Assembly: GCA_003868215.1 (NCBI GenBank)
Contig: QWDQ01000006.1
Coordinates: 620,001-684,000, forward strand
Length of the DNA: 64,000 nt
Direction: 5' to 3'
Source: Pseudophaeomoniella oleicola
Taxonomy: Eukaryota; Ascomycota; Eurotiomycetes; Phaeomoniellales; Phaeomoniellaceae
In this document: piece after piece, positions 11,459-23,109 of the stretch
Numbering within the stretch: the first letter of the stretch is position 1
How the letters are laid out: each line of letters opens with the position of its first letter
Position numbers and translations under genes: made by a program
Notes under the pieces: generated by a model
The model's input: only the letters and a program-made list of their open reading frames with translations
The model's database searches: none
Told to the model about the DNA's origin: nothing

Positions 11459-14400
11459 TCATGTAGGCTGAGGAGCCGCTGCGCCAGTGATGCCGAACTC
11501 ATCGGCTCCTTCTACTGGGCTGCATGTGCAGAACAGGTTGGTATCTCCGTACGCTGGTAATTATGTCAGTGAAACATGCTCGTCAATCGAAGCACTCTGA
11601 CTGCCTGGGGACTTACCATCATCCACCCGCGCAACAGTCGGCCAGAACTTCTTCTCCTTCAGATATTCCAGTGGATAAGCTGCCTTCTCCCTGGAATACG
11701 GCCTGTCCCACTCCCCAACTAAGAGGTCTCGTTGTGGATGTGGGGAATTCTTCAACACGTTCCCTTCCTTTGGCTGTTCGCCTCGTTCGATCTCGGCGAT
11801 TTCTTCTCGGATGGAGATCAAGGCCTCACAGAACCTATCGAGTTCTTCCTGGCTCTCGGATTCCGTCGGCTCTACCATGAGAGTGTTCGCAACAGGCCAT
11901 GACATGGTGGGCGCATGGAATCCGTAGTCTTGCAATCTCTTGGCAATATCGATAGCTTCCACGCCAGATGTCTCCTTGAACCTTCTAGCATCGAGAATAA
12001 ACTCATGGGCGCAGCGTTTGTTCGTGTTTGTGTAGAGAATAGGATAATAGGGCTTCAGTCGAGACATGATATAGTTCGCGTTGAGCAGAGCTATTTTCGT
12101 CTGATGGGTCAATCCTTCGGCGCCCATCATGCGAATGTAAATGTCGGAGATCGGAAGGATAGAAGCTGAACCCCAAGGGGCTGCGCTAACAGGCGAGATC
12201 GCATGGGTACGGTCGGGACCAGGGTTTGGATCGACGAATGGGTGAGTAGGCAAATATGGCGCTAGGTGCTCTTTGACCGCGATAGGGCCAACACCTGGAC
12301 CGCCACCACCGTGTGGGATACAGAAGGTCTTGTGCAGATTCAGATGACAGACATCCGCTCCAATCTCTCCTGGACTGCAGAGACCGATCTGTGCGTTCAT
12401 GTTTGCGCCATCCATGTATACTTGACCGCCATGCTCGTGCACAAGCTTGCATACTTCCTTTACTTGAGGCTCGAAGACACCGAATGTACTTGGATATGTG
12501 ACCATGATCGCGGCAAGATCATCCTTGTGAGCCTCGCATTTCGTCTTCAGATCCTCCACATCAAGGTTGCCAGTCTTAGTATCGCACTTCAAGGGGACGA
12601 CTTTCATTCCAGCCATTGCTGCACTGGCCGGGTTCGTACCGTGTGCAGACACCGGGATCAAGCAAATATTTCGGTTCGGCGATCCGTTAACCTCGTGAAA
12701 CTTCTTGATCACCCTCAATCCGGCGAATTCTCCTTGCGCACCAGAGTTAGGTTGCAAAGAAGTGTCTGCCATTCCGGTGATAGCCGACAAGTATTGTTGG
12801 AGTCTTTTGATCATGTTCCGCACGCCAACAGTCTGCTCGATGGGAGCAAACGGATGGATCTTGGGGATACGTAGGTGAGATAACGAATACATTTCTGTGG
12901 TAGCATTGAGCTTCATCGTACATGAGCCAAGAGGGATCATGGAGTGTACAAGAGACAGATCTTTAGATTGCAAGAAGTGGATATATCGTAACATCTCCGT
13001 TTCGGAATGATGAGTATTAAAGACCGGATGCTGAAGGTATTTCGTCTCTCTAGCGAGCTCCGACGGCAACTCATCATTCAACACATCCTCGGACTGTTGT
13101 AGCCCCTTCTGGTTCGTTGTAGTAAAGTCGCTTCCTCGCACTTTTGCAAAGACTCCAGATATCTCATTGACGATCTCTGTGGTTACCGTCTCGTCTAATG
13201 AGATTCCAACCTTGGTCGGACTCACACGACGTAGGTTGTAGCCGAGTTGCTCAGTCTCCTTGAATATGGCGTCGATGGTTGCCTCCTGATCTTCAAGGAC
13301 CAGCGTGTCAAAGAGAACCATCCCATCGGCCCTGGTGCCTTTGGTGGTGATTTTGTAACCTTGGCTTGTTAACATTTTCTGCAAGAGCCGCGTCAACAAC
13401 CTCGTCCGTTGCGCAATTGCCTTGAGGCCTTCCGGTCCGTGGTAGACTGCATAGAAAGCGCTCATGTTTGCCAGCAGAGCTTGCGCCGTGCAGATATTGC
13501 TAGTAGCCTTCTCACGTCGAATATGCTGCTCTCTTGTCTGCAACGCAAGACGCAATGCTCGATGTCCCAGTCTGTCTTTTGAAACACCGATCAAGCGGCC
13601 GGGAATCTTTCTCTTAGATTTGTCGCTAGCTGCGAAGAAAGCCGCATGAGGTCCTCCATAGCCCAATGGCACACCGAATCGCTGGGCGTTACCGAAGGCA
13701 ATATCGACACCAAACTCTCCTGGGGCTTTCAGCACTGTCAGTGCTAGAAGATCCGTAGCTACACTGAAGGTCGCTCCTTTCTCGTGAATAAGACCCGACA
13801 TTGCTTGATAGTCGAAAACACCACCCTCTGTATCAGGATATTGTGCAAGGACTCCGATCAAGTCTTCGCCTTGTTCCGTGATCAACTTATAGTCCTCGGC
13901 AAAGAGATCGCCAACCACGACGTTGATACCAAAGCCTCTTGCACGGGAGTCTAGAACGGCAATGGTCTGGGGGTGACACAAATGGGACACGACAAAGCTC
14001 TTGGTCTTTCGCTTTTGCCTTGACATGGGCAGGGAGTTCAAAGACATGGTCATCGCTTCGGCGGCAGCAGTACCTTCGTCAAGGACCGAGGCATTGGCAA
14101 TCGGGAGGCCCGTCAAATCAGAGACCAGAGTCTGGAAGTTGAGTAATGATTCCAGGCGGCCTTGGCTAATCTCTGCCTGATACGGCGTATAACTGGTATA
14201 CCATGCTGGGCTCTCCAGAACATTACGCTGTATAACCGCAGGAATCAGTGTGTTATAGTAACCCGTTCCAATCAGCGACAGCGCATGCTGGTTGTCTTCT
14301 TGATATCCTGATTCCGTTTTCCTTAGCCGGTCGTTCTCGGTGAGGACGTCCAGTGCGGTCGACTCAACCCCTTCCAACAGATGTGCATTACTATCTGGTC

Positions 14401-14779
14401 CTTGACCAAAGTGCAGAGGATCCGCGGCGATGATGTCAGCTGGCAATGTCTCTCTGATTAATTCGTCCAGGCTCGACAGAGGCGGGTCCAGCTTCTTCAG
14501 CATCTCCTGCGCCTCTTCGTCGGAGGGCCCAATGTGCCTCTTGGCGAATGTATCCAGTCTCGGCGCAAATGACGAGGTTGTGCTTGCGCACCTTGTATAT
14601 GACGGCTGGCTACGCCTTGTATGCGATTGCAGGGTTCTGAGGGTTCTGGGTGAGCTTCGTGTCGAGCACGCAACTCGAGCGAGAATAGGACGAGCGCTGG
14701 CAGCTCGCCAGGCTCTGAGAGGGAGCGACATTTTCCCTGAAGAAGCAATACGAGCAGGATGACTGCAGCGCTTTTTCAT
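11459..14779 (-). CDS. GCV2: Glycine dehydrogenase (decarboxylating), P-protein of the glycine cleavage system
   Basis: Two exons on the minus strand: 11617-14779 and 11459-11553; 1085 residues from the first ATG, or 1069 from the ATG at 14731 (MSLPLRAWR). Either N-terminus is Arg/Ser-rich and fits a mitochondrial presequence. The PLP enzyme releases CO2 from glycine and passes the aminomethyl group to the H-protein. Visible family blocks: RHIGPSDEEAQEML at the mature N-terminus, IGTGYYNTLIPAVIQRN, the YTPYQAEISQGRLESL block, and the PLP-lysine block HLNLHKTFCIPHGGGGPG near residue 817. The C-terminal RVDDAYGD motif is formed across the splice join. Single large exon plus a 31-codon last exon. 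Length is typical of eukaryotic P-proteins. Confidence 0.97.
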
Positions 14780-15287
14780 ACAACCATACTTTTAACCTGT
14801 TCTATAACCCGGACGGCGCCTATAACAGACGGACAACCCAAATCAAATCAAACGACACCCAAACGACGAACGGTCAAGAAGCGGAAAGAGAATGCACAAT
14901 GGAGACGACCGATCTGTTGAGGCCCATGATATATTACAACTAACGTAGGGTAGGCTTGGATAGTAGATCCGGTAAGTGTCCAGGGTAGGATCGGTTGTTA
15001 TCGGGCCCCAGCGACGATAAGTAAAGTGTCAAAGCTTCTTCTTCTGCTCACCGCCGCGATATCATTATTACTACGTATTATTTTACGGCTTCTTCCGACC
15101 CCCGCCAATTCTGCCATGAGTCAAGTCATTGAGAGCAGATTTGAACACCAGTGGATTAAATCACCTAGATAATCCTCAATATCTTCAATGGCTGGCCATG
15201 GTATTTAACACGGCCGATATGTAGACGGCTTAGATGACTACTATGTACGTTATATCATGTGCTTGAGCATGCTTTCTCGTCTCTCTG
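14780..15287. other. Intergenic region
   Basis: About 510 bases holding the P-protein promoter and the terminator of the next minus-strand gene. Nothing specific is seen. Confidence 0.5.
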
Positions 15288-16989
15288 TCAATTCCAAAGA
15301 TCAATAATATCGCTCGCGACGCCGCCCTTCACTTTCCTTTTAAGGGTGACCGCACCGACGACATTGCTCGCCGCGATCCCTAACCACAGCGGACATTCCA
15401 CCTTTCTGGCCTCCTTCAACACCATGTTCAATTCCTGCTGTAGTTCTGCCAGTGTAGATTCACCTTCGACTCCGCTGAACACGCTGTCAGCACCGGCAGT
15501 CAGCCTCGCGCTCATGCCGTCGAAGAGCTTCCTGAACATCGTAGACGCCCCAGCAGCATCATTGACGAGATCTCGGAATTGTGCAAGGTCAAGCCCGAGG
15601 TGATAAGCAAAAGCTATTGCCTCCGCCGCAGCTACAATATGTACTGCCCGCAGGTATCGTATGATGATGTCAATACCATCGACAGACTCGGATTCAATGA
15701 GTGAGCCCGGGGATGATGTGTATAGTGCGAGATCCGTGACTGTCTGTGGACTCGTTGGTTTATGTCTCTGCGTGACTTGGGCAATCGGGTGATCGTAGTA
15801 GAGACGAACGACCCCTGCGTCATCATGCGGTCCATAGCCTTGGGAAAGACCTGCTACATAAACCTGTTCTGCCACAGTTGATAGAGGCAAGGGGAATGAG
15901 AGCTCTTGTGATGATGTTGTTATAATTCCCTTTAGGGGAATGCAGAGTTAGCCACCAACAATTTCACAAAATCACGGTCCCCAACAGGTATATGGACTTA
16001 CTACATCCTTCAGGATGATCGTGAGAGCACTGGCTCCAGGGTAGTAATCTTCCTTCAGCGTCCTTGGGCTGCGGTTCTCGAACATCCAGCTCCATGCGTC
16101 TCCTTTGGCCTTGATCACCTTCTGGACTACCTCCTCCGCTCGAAGTCCCAACCGTGCCGCCAATCCAAGAGCTTCGCTCGTGGCCAGGATATGGATTCCT
16201 GCAAGCACCTGGTGGGCCATTTTCAAGTTCGATCCACCGCCAATCCCGACTCCTGGATGGTCTCCGTTTGGTGGAACGATGTAGAGCTTCTCCGACAGTT
16301 CTCCGACAAGCCATCGGCCTTTGTCAAGGGCAGCAGGTGAAGAGGCACTGGCCATGATAGAGAGTGTCCCGAGCGACGCTCTTCCGGCACCACCGGAGAC
16401 CGGTGCATCGATGAGATACATGTCTGGGCGTCCAATATCTTGTAGTTGAGATTGTATGGACTGCGCGTACGTTGCTGGGACCGTAGACATCAGGACGATT
16501 GTAGCACCTTTGGGCAATGCTACATGACCATTAGATACTCGTTCCAGGTCATTATCACGAGGGGCGGCTCAATTTTCCCCTTGGCCATAGAGAGTCGTCT
16601 GCATTCAAGCCCTGAAGGAGCTCATGATGCAGCGCGTTGTGTGTAGGCAGCAAATGAGACGATTGTACGCTGTACTCTCAGACATATGGTCACTCACCTC
16701 CCACGATCCCTCCGCTCCCTCCTCCTCCTTCCCCTTCCCCAAACAGCGCAATCTGAGCCTGTGGCATACTTGCCACCATAACAACATAGTACTCGACATC
16801 TCTAGCGCTATCCTCCAGTGTCTCTGAGACGATCCCCCCAGCCTCTTTCCATCTCTCCATCGTCTTGGCAAAGACATCGAAGCCCTTGACCTGATAACCC
16901 TGTTTGAGGAGATGGGTTGCCATTCCGAAGCCCATCAGGCCTAAGCCACAGAACCCGATCTCAGGCTTTGTAGAAGCCATAGTGGTCAT
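15288..16989 (-). CDS. 3-hydroxyisobutyrate-dehydrogenase-like enzyme with a repeated C-terminal domain
   Basis: Three exons on the minus strand: 16698-16989, 16002-16519, 15288-15929; 483 residues. The NAD-binding Rossmann domain starts at residue 10 (EIGFCGLGLMGFGMA), and the substrate loop DAPVSGGAGRASLGTL and the catalytic-lysine block GGSNLKMAHQVLAG follow. A first all-helical dimer domain runs to about residue 330. Beyond that lies a second stretch of the same kind (RAVHIVAAAEAIAFAYHLG against AGIHILATSEALGLAARLG in the first), but without the GGSNLK lysine block. Ordinary members are about 300 residues, so this one carries about 180 extra. Beta-hydroxyacid dehydrogenases oxidise small hydroxyacids such as 3-hydroxyisobutyrate or threonate; the substrate here is unknown. 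The ATG at 16980 is an alternative start. Intron 1 is long (178 nt) and less certain. Confidence 0.82.
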
Positions 16990-17694
16990 GGCTGGGGTAT
17001 CAGCCTTGGCGATCTGTCTACTTCGACTAGGTGTGGTGAACACAAGTCCCAAATCGATTATGAGCTGCGGTGGAATACATATATAGTACAAAAGCCAGGT
17101 GCATGCACCTTGGGCTTTCTACTCAAACTCACTCCGCATTCCCGACAAACACTAAGAACCCCGGCATTTGAATCTGACATCTGTTTGTAGATCTGCGTTG
17201 TACATGATTGCGGCTTTCGCTCCGGGGATTGACGTCGACCAAGCGGAGGTGTAGAAATATATTCTTATGGGGAGATCTGGCAGCGGCACACCATCGTCCA
17301 ACACGTCAACGACAACCCAACACACAGAACGAACACAAGAACCCGACCATTAGATGATCAAATACGATGATAATGATGATGATGATGATGATGATGATGG
17401 GAATACCAGATGCATGTAATGGAGATGCATCTGATGATCAATTTTGGGCCATGGACCGTCCTAAATGAATGTCTGAGATGCAGCGACGCCAAGCGAGCGC
17501 TGTCCTGTACTACTGTAAACACAAAACACAGAACCCACCGTGTGAGAGAACACAGCGACATCAAAAGATAACAAAGTGCAAATTCGATCGGTCGACGTGC
17601 AGAGGATAGCACAGCCAGCGGAAAGGAGAACAAAGCACGTCAAACGCAGAACGCTACATATGTTGACAATGGAACCGAAAGATGAGGAGCTCTG
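16990..17694. other. Intergenic region with ATG/GAT microsatellite
   Basis: About 700 bases: promoter of the dehydrogenase gene and 3' side of the next minus-strand gene. A (GAT)n microsatellite of about nine units sits at 17373-17399. No gene is seen. Confidence 0.55.
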
Positions 17695-18636
17695 TCACTC
17701 CAAGGACGCAGCCGAGGGTGCTTGCGCCGACTCGATCTCGTCGAGCGGCAATATAACGACCCTCCCCCTTCTCGAAGCTTTCTCCCTTTTCTGCTGTGTG
17801 ACCTCGTAGGTTTCTGCGGCACCTGGTAACATGATGTTAGATGTACTAATCTTGTGTGCCCCGACAATGGGAATCAAACCGGTCTTACTTGAACCTCCCT
17901 TGCCGCTGAAAGACCCGCCTCTGCTGCTCTCCAAAGATCCACGTACACTGCTGCCGCTGACTGATCCTCCACGCATGCTACTGCTGGCGGTTGTTGAGCC
18001 AGTGCGAGTGCTGAGACCGCCTGCAATGTCCATCATGCCCGTGAGTATTTCGCTCGCTTCACCAGGGAGATCAACGCGGACAAGTAGACCCCTAGGCCGA
18101 AAGAATGTTTCATTCCACTCGTTGATGGCACTCTGTAATTCAGCACCATCTTCCCTGAGAGCCTTACGGAGGTTATCTGCTTCTGTCCCCCGTTTTATTT
18201 TTTTGGCAACGACATAGGCGGGAAAAGCGGACATGAATCCTACCATTAATCCACCGATAGCGAGGGTACCAAGGCCTTTACCAATTGTGGTCGTCCATTG
18301 GTCTGAGGTCATCTTAGCCGCAGAGGTGATAATGGACGTAAATCTGGCCCAATCTTCCTCGGTGACCGCGTAGGAGGTGAGTTGTTCAGGATATGGGAAG
18401 CCAGAGCTGACCATGTGCGTACGTGATGGGACTTGGAGACCTTGCTCAAGCACAGATTCAACAGTGATACCTGGTGTTTGCCCGGACGGTAGGAGGAGAC
18501 GCTCCTCGTCATCGAAGGAGGTGGTTGACGGCAACCTTTCATCTTGACGCTGCAATTCACGATTCAATTGGTACTCGAAAGTGCGAGAAAACTCGCCCTG
18601 CGACGCTTCAACGGGTAGTCCGTTCCTTTCTGACAT
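17695..18636 (-). CDS. Conserved-looking fungal protein of unknown function, one membrane segment
   Basis: Single open frame, 313 residues. The first 90 residues are polar. Residues about 120-145 form one Gly-rich hydrophobic segment (TLAIGGLMVGFMSAFPAY) followed by a basic KKIKRG stop. A conserved-looking soluble stretch follows: AINEWNETFFRPRGLLVRVDLPG. The last 100 residues are Ser/Gly-rich, with RGGS-type repeats, and end in RRGRVVILPLDE. I recall similar WNE.FFRPRGL proteins as widespread in ascomycetes with no known role. A possible in-frame intron of 66 nt lies at 17823-17888 (see findings); if spliced the protein is 291 residues. Confidence 0.75.
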   Translation of the reverse strand: MSERNGLPVEASQGEFSRTFEYQLNRELQRQDERLPSTTSFDDEERLLLPSGQTPGITVESVLEQGLQVPSRTHMVSSGFPYPEQLTSYAVTEEDWARFTSIITSAAKMTSDQWTTTIGKGLGTLAIGGLMVGFMSAFPAYVVAKKIKRGTEADNLRKALREDGAELQSAINEWNETFFRPRGLLVRVDLPGEASEILTGMMDIAGGLSTRTGSTTASSSMRGGSVSGSSVRGSLESSRGGSFSGKGGSSKTGLIPIVGAHKISTSNIMLPGAAETYEVTQQKREKASRRGRVVILPLDEIESAQAPSAASLE

Positions 18637-20513
18637 GGCTTATCACTGGAAGAAATCAATTAGTCCACCCGAGACAGTGTTCCCTCCGAAACAGAGAAGT
18701 TTCGACAACGAAACAAGACCCCAGGGCCTCTCTTATCCTGGGCACGGCAACTATCAATCGACAAGTACAGAAGAGTGGAGAGTATATAACCATCAATGGG
18801 TAAGGCGAGGTTTGCTGGCTTGCACGGTCCAGAGGTGGGAAACACAGAGCGTCCAGTCTATATATCATTGGGCCAGTACTCCTCCGCCGGTTAGATCCCA
18901 TCCAGTGGAAAACGCTCACTGAATACTTCATCGTGATTGTGAATACCTCCTCTACAGCACATAGACTTCCACATGTGGAGTGGCTAATGCCCAGATTGCA
19001 ATAACAGCAATCTCCCAGGTAGCTAGTACGGACGTAGACCTTGGGAATCCCGACTAGGAGAGAGGGCTCAAATGGATGCCTGGACACAGGGTTGGAGGAG
19101 TATTGCGAGTAAGTAGACCACCTTGTTTTCTTGTCTACCCAGGTAGACGGGTCACACGATGACTCGACAGGAATTGCAAGGAGGAAAAGATGACAGCTTG
19201 CGTAGGAACACGCGGTAGGGACCCAGTAAGGCAGACTTGGGTGGGAGAAATGTGATGGGGCCGCGGTAAGATACGAGGATAATCTAGCGATAGAAGGGCT
19301 GTTATTGGTCAGCAGGACCACAATCGACGAAGATGTCGTTCGTGCTGAACGTCGTTTTGTATGCAGTGATGAAATGAGGCATTAGCTTGCTAACATCAGC
19401 AGTCATCGAAGCGGCAGCTAGTATGCAGCGATTGACCGCAAGGGATGAAAAAAGCTTCACCGGAGGGAAACCAGTCGGAATGATGGTGCCTGTTGGATGT
19501 GTTTCGGCAGGTGACTCATGGGAGATCGTGAGATGATCCAATAATCGTCGTCACCCGTAATGTTGGCCTGGAAAGACCATCTAACCGCTTTGTGACAAGC
19601 AAGAAAAGAAAAACAAAACTATCCCGATTATACCAAAATCAAAAGGTTCGATAACAATTGGAACACAAGAAAATACTGCACAAAATCGCGCCTGGAAAAA
19701 CAAAACAGCACAGAACTGCGCATTGGAACGTGTAAATGTAAATTGCATGTCATAGTCAACTGATGGAGTCAGCAGTACATAACCATGCTCTGGCTCTACA
19801 AACTGACGCCAAATATCAATGTATCAAGGCCACGTCCTACCTTCTTCCAAATCTCCCATGTCCCGTGTCTAGGAAGAACGCCCTAGGGTGGACGAGGCGG
19901 AAAGTAAAGATTTCGCATATGTCGGATTGCATAGCGTGTTCGCCCTGTATACTCAGAACACGACGACATGTTCAGTCAAAATGAACAGTTGTACTTGAGA
20001 TACGGTACCTACTACTACCAGCAGGTATCTAGAACACCGTATTCACTCACTAAATCGGTCCTGGTCGAAAGTCCCATCATCTCAATCATTATGTGTTTCG
20101 TTGTTCCAGGTCTGAACGGATCCTCTGCTATGCCGCGGACGAAGTGAACACCCAACGTCGTAATCTGCGTCCTGAACACCTTTCCATTTCGCGATGCTCG
20201 ATAGGCGAATGGGGACGATAACCGGACAATCGCAAGGCCACTTGTAACTCCCGCTTCCCGAGCAACCAAAACAGCGCGAACAGTGGCGGCACACTACCGC
20301 GATAAAAAAAAAAAGCAAGAACACGTAGCTATGTACGGGACAGTAACAACAATAGAGACAAGGTATCACGAGCTTGGCAGCTCCTTCGACGATAAGAGAT
20401 TCGTGACTCCGTAGAAGTGGTGCGGTTCAGTTGATGTACCCACATCCTGCGACGGCTGCTTGATTGTGTAGCAAGGACCCATTCCGATTGCCGCATATAT
20501 CGAGAATGTCAAT
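18637..20513. other. Intergenic region, about 1.9 kb
   Basis: No gene I can support. It holds the promoter and leader of the minus-strand gene starting at 18636 and the 3' side of the RING gene ending at 20514. Minus-strand open frames of 221 codons (18656-19321) and 79-95 codons have no recognisable domain or splice logic. Confidence 0.5.
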
Positions 20514-23109
20514 CTACGCGACCGAAGGAGCCGTGCTGGACTGCTCCGAATTGCTGCCTGAGCTTTCGCCGACACCCTGGCCTCTGCAGAGAGGGCATGA
20601 GTTGCGGCCAGTGGTCAACCACTACAACAATGTTAGCGAGAACTCACCTAATGCCAAGGGGTGTGCTTACTTCATCAATGCATTCACGGTGGTACAAGTG
20701 TCTGCACTTGTTCAATTGACGGACCTCTTCTGCACCCTCGTAGTCACACAAACAGATCAAACACCGATCTCCAACCTGCAACGTGATAGGCGACAGACCT
20801 TCTTGTTGCGGTCGCGCAATCAACCTTGGGCCATCAACAATGAGACGATAGACACCACCGGATGAAGTGACATCAGCTTGTGTGGCAACCGGTGGCTTCA
20901 CCGGCCCAAGCATAGATGAGAGAAGTTGCATGTCTTCATAAGAAGGGTTATCGGTGAAGAGACTCGGCATAGTGAATGCTGGGTGATCGGGAGATACATT
21001 GGTGCCAACAACGTAGATCAACCAACTACGACCACCACCAGGTGCCGTATTGGTGTCGGGCTCCACTACACCATTGCGGCGAGTAGCACCTGAACTAAGC
21101 TCCGGTCTTCGCGCAAATTCCGAGTCGCTGCGTCTGCGATAATGAGACATATCTGGAGTCGCCGAGTCTTCTGCGGTAGAAGATGTGGGAGTGTCTTCGG
21201 TAAGATCGGGAAGATTTGGCGGGTGCATAGCCGACGCTGAAGAAGGCCGACGATTAGGTGTTGACTGACCGGAAGACATGGCGGGGGTAGAAGGAGGTGG
21301 ATTTGGGCCCGGTGGGCTTTCCGACAACGAGCTTGGTAATGTCGATTGTGGCGATATTCCGGGGATCCCATCTGTCGTGTTTCTTGCTGTGGAGCTGCGG
21401 GTACGATGGTGGCGCTGACTGTCATATTGCTGCGGAAAGGAACTGAAATTTGTCATAGAATTCCGACGACTAGAGAAGCGGGTACGGTTGTCTGACCTTC
21501 GAAGAAGGGCACCAGAGCTTCCGTTGCGAAGTAAATTCGATGGTGCTGGGAAGGGAAGATTGAGCAGTGCATCTAAGCTGGTACCAGCACCATTGCCGTC
21601 TTCACCAGGAGGAGCTTCTCCGTGAGGCATGGAACGAACACCAACAAGAACAAGAGTCACCGTTCTCTCATCTCCATTTGGCTGATCTAGGTCCATTCTG
21701 TCAGCCCCATTGCTATTGTTCGGGTGTTGTTGATTCCCATCTGCTGCATTCGTGGCGCCGCTGCCAGATTCGGAGTTTGGAAACGAGAAGACTCTCAAGA
21801 AGTTGACAGGAGGAAGGTGCCCGTCATCTGTTTCACCATGTTCGCCACGAGCCTGTGCTGACGCTGCTTGTTGTAAGGTTTGCACAAAGCTCTGAATTGT
21901 GCCATCAAAGCCGTTGCCAGCAAGTGGTTGCATATTGGAAATCGAATTTCCACCGTGACCCGAGAGTTGGGCAGCAATTGCGCTGGCAGCCAAATGAAGC
22001 ACTTGAGCCAATGGCGGTTGTTCTCGGGGGCGAATGAGACGAGTCGATCTGGACCGTAAACTATGCGGGAAACGACGTAGGCCTGTGGCAGATGGGCTCC
22101 CAGAAGTTATATTAGAAGAGGATGGAGGAGCGTTTCTGCCCTCATTATCTGTGGTTGTGCCTCTGTTCAACTCACGGCTGTCACCATCGAGGTCTAATGT
22201 ATGATCCATGGTGGACAAAGGTGGAAGTAGTATTTCTGCCGGAGTGGGAGGGACCGGCGTTTCTCTTCCAGACATCAAGTCCCCTGTCCGCTCAGGAGAA
22301 CGATTGAATATTTGTGACAATGGAGGCAAGGTGAGGGAATGACGCGCGCGCCGTGCTCGGCGCCGCCAAGAGTCGTGATCATGAGCTTCACTAGCTGGAT
22401 CTGGAGCAGGTCTTGCGATGCTATCGAAATCTGGAATAGCCGTTGAGTCCTGTAACAAGGCGTCGGTTGGGAAGGGGCCGCGCATCGAGTGGCGGCGAAC
22501 GTCGGCTCTTGCATTGTGACGTGCCCTTAGGGACTCACGAATCGAGATTCGTCCATGCGAGTTACGCAGAATACGGCGCTCGGCAGCACGAGTCAATCTA
22601 CTCTGCAATCCAACACGATGTGCATGTCCTTCAGCTGGTGTCTCTTCGCCGCTTGACTGCAGTCCCCGTAACACCGAGTTTGGCAGGAATCGTGAGCCAA
22701 GCCGTGACATCGTCGATGGTTGTCTATTCCCTAATGGCGTTGCCGTAATGTATGTGATTGGAGCATCCCCCATTCGCAAGTCTTCCATATTGACCAAGGG
22801 CCGTTCTTCTTGTTCAAAAACCAACTCGTCCGTGCCTACCGGCCGTCCAGCGTCCGGTTGTAGTTGAACAGATTGTGACGAGACTTGACGTGTAAACGTG
22901 CCGTAGGCACTGCTATGCCGTTGATCTGCAATTTCCCGGCTGGGAGAGCGATCCGGTATGGGTGAAGGTGTCTGTGTGTGACTGGAAGTTTGTGTTACGC
23001 TCCGAGCTCTGACCGTGTCGGCTATGCTCTGTGTTGATTCTGATTCTGATGGCCTCGAAGTATGCCCTTGCTCAGTACCCACCCTCTGCGTAGATGTGGT
23101 ATTTCCCAT
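20514..23109 (-). CDS. Large RING-H2 finger protein with N-myristoylation motif
   Basis: Two exons on the minus strand: 20671-23109 and 20514-20621; 848 residues. It starts MGNTTS, a fitting N-myristoylation signal (Gly2, Ser/Thr at position 6). About 740 residues of disordered Ser/Arg/Asn/Pro-rich sequence follow. Near residue 700 is a more ordered stretch, GRSWLIYVVGTNVSPDHPAF. The RING-H2 domain is at the C-terminus: CLICLCDYEGAEEV, then NKCRHLYHRECIDE, then WLTTGRNSCPLCR. The last Cys pair is supplied only by the second exon, so splicing is needed for the finger. RING-H2 proteins are normally E3 ubiquitin ligases; myristoylation suggests a membrane site. Ligase activity and membrane location are inference. 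Confidence 0.88.

Noticed and set aside
18656-19321. 221-codon minus-strand open frame upstream of the unknown-function gene
   Set aside because: No domain, biased Ser/Tyr/Pro content, no splice continuation; it sits where the promoter and leader of the next gene should be.
18660-20369. Other short minus-strand frames (61-95 codons), including 20015-20269
   Set aside because: One reads in a mildly protein-like way but has no start context, partner exon or recognised motif.
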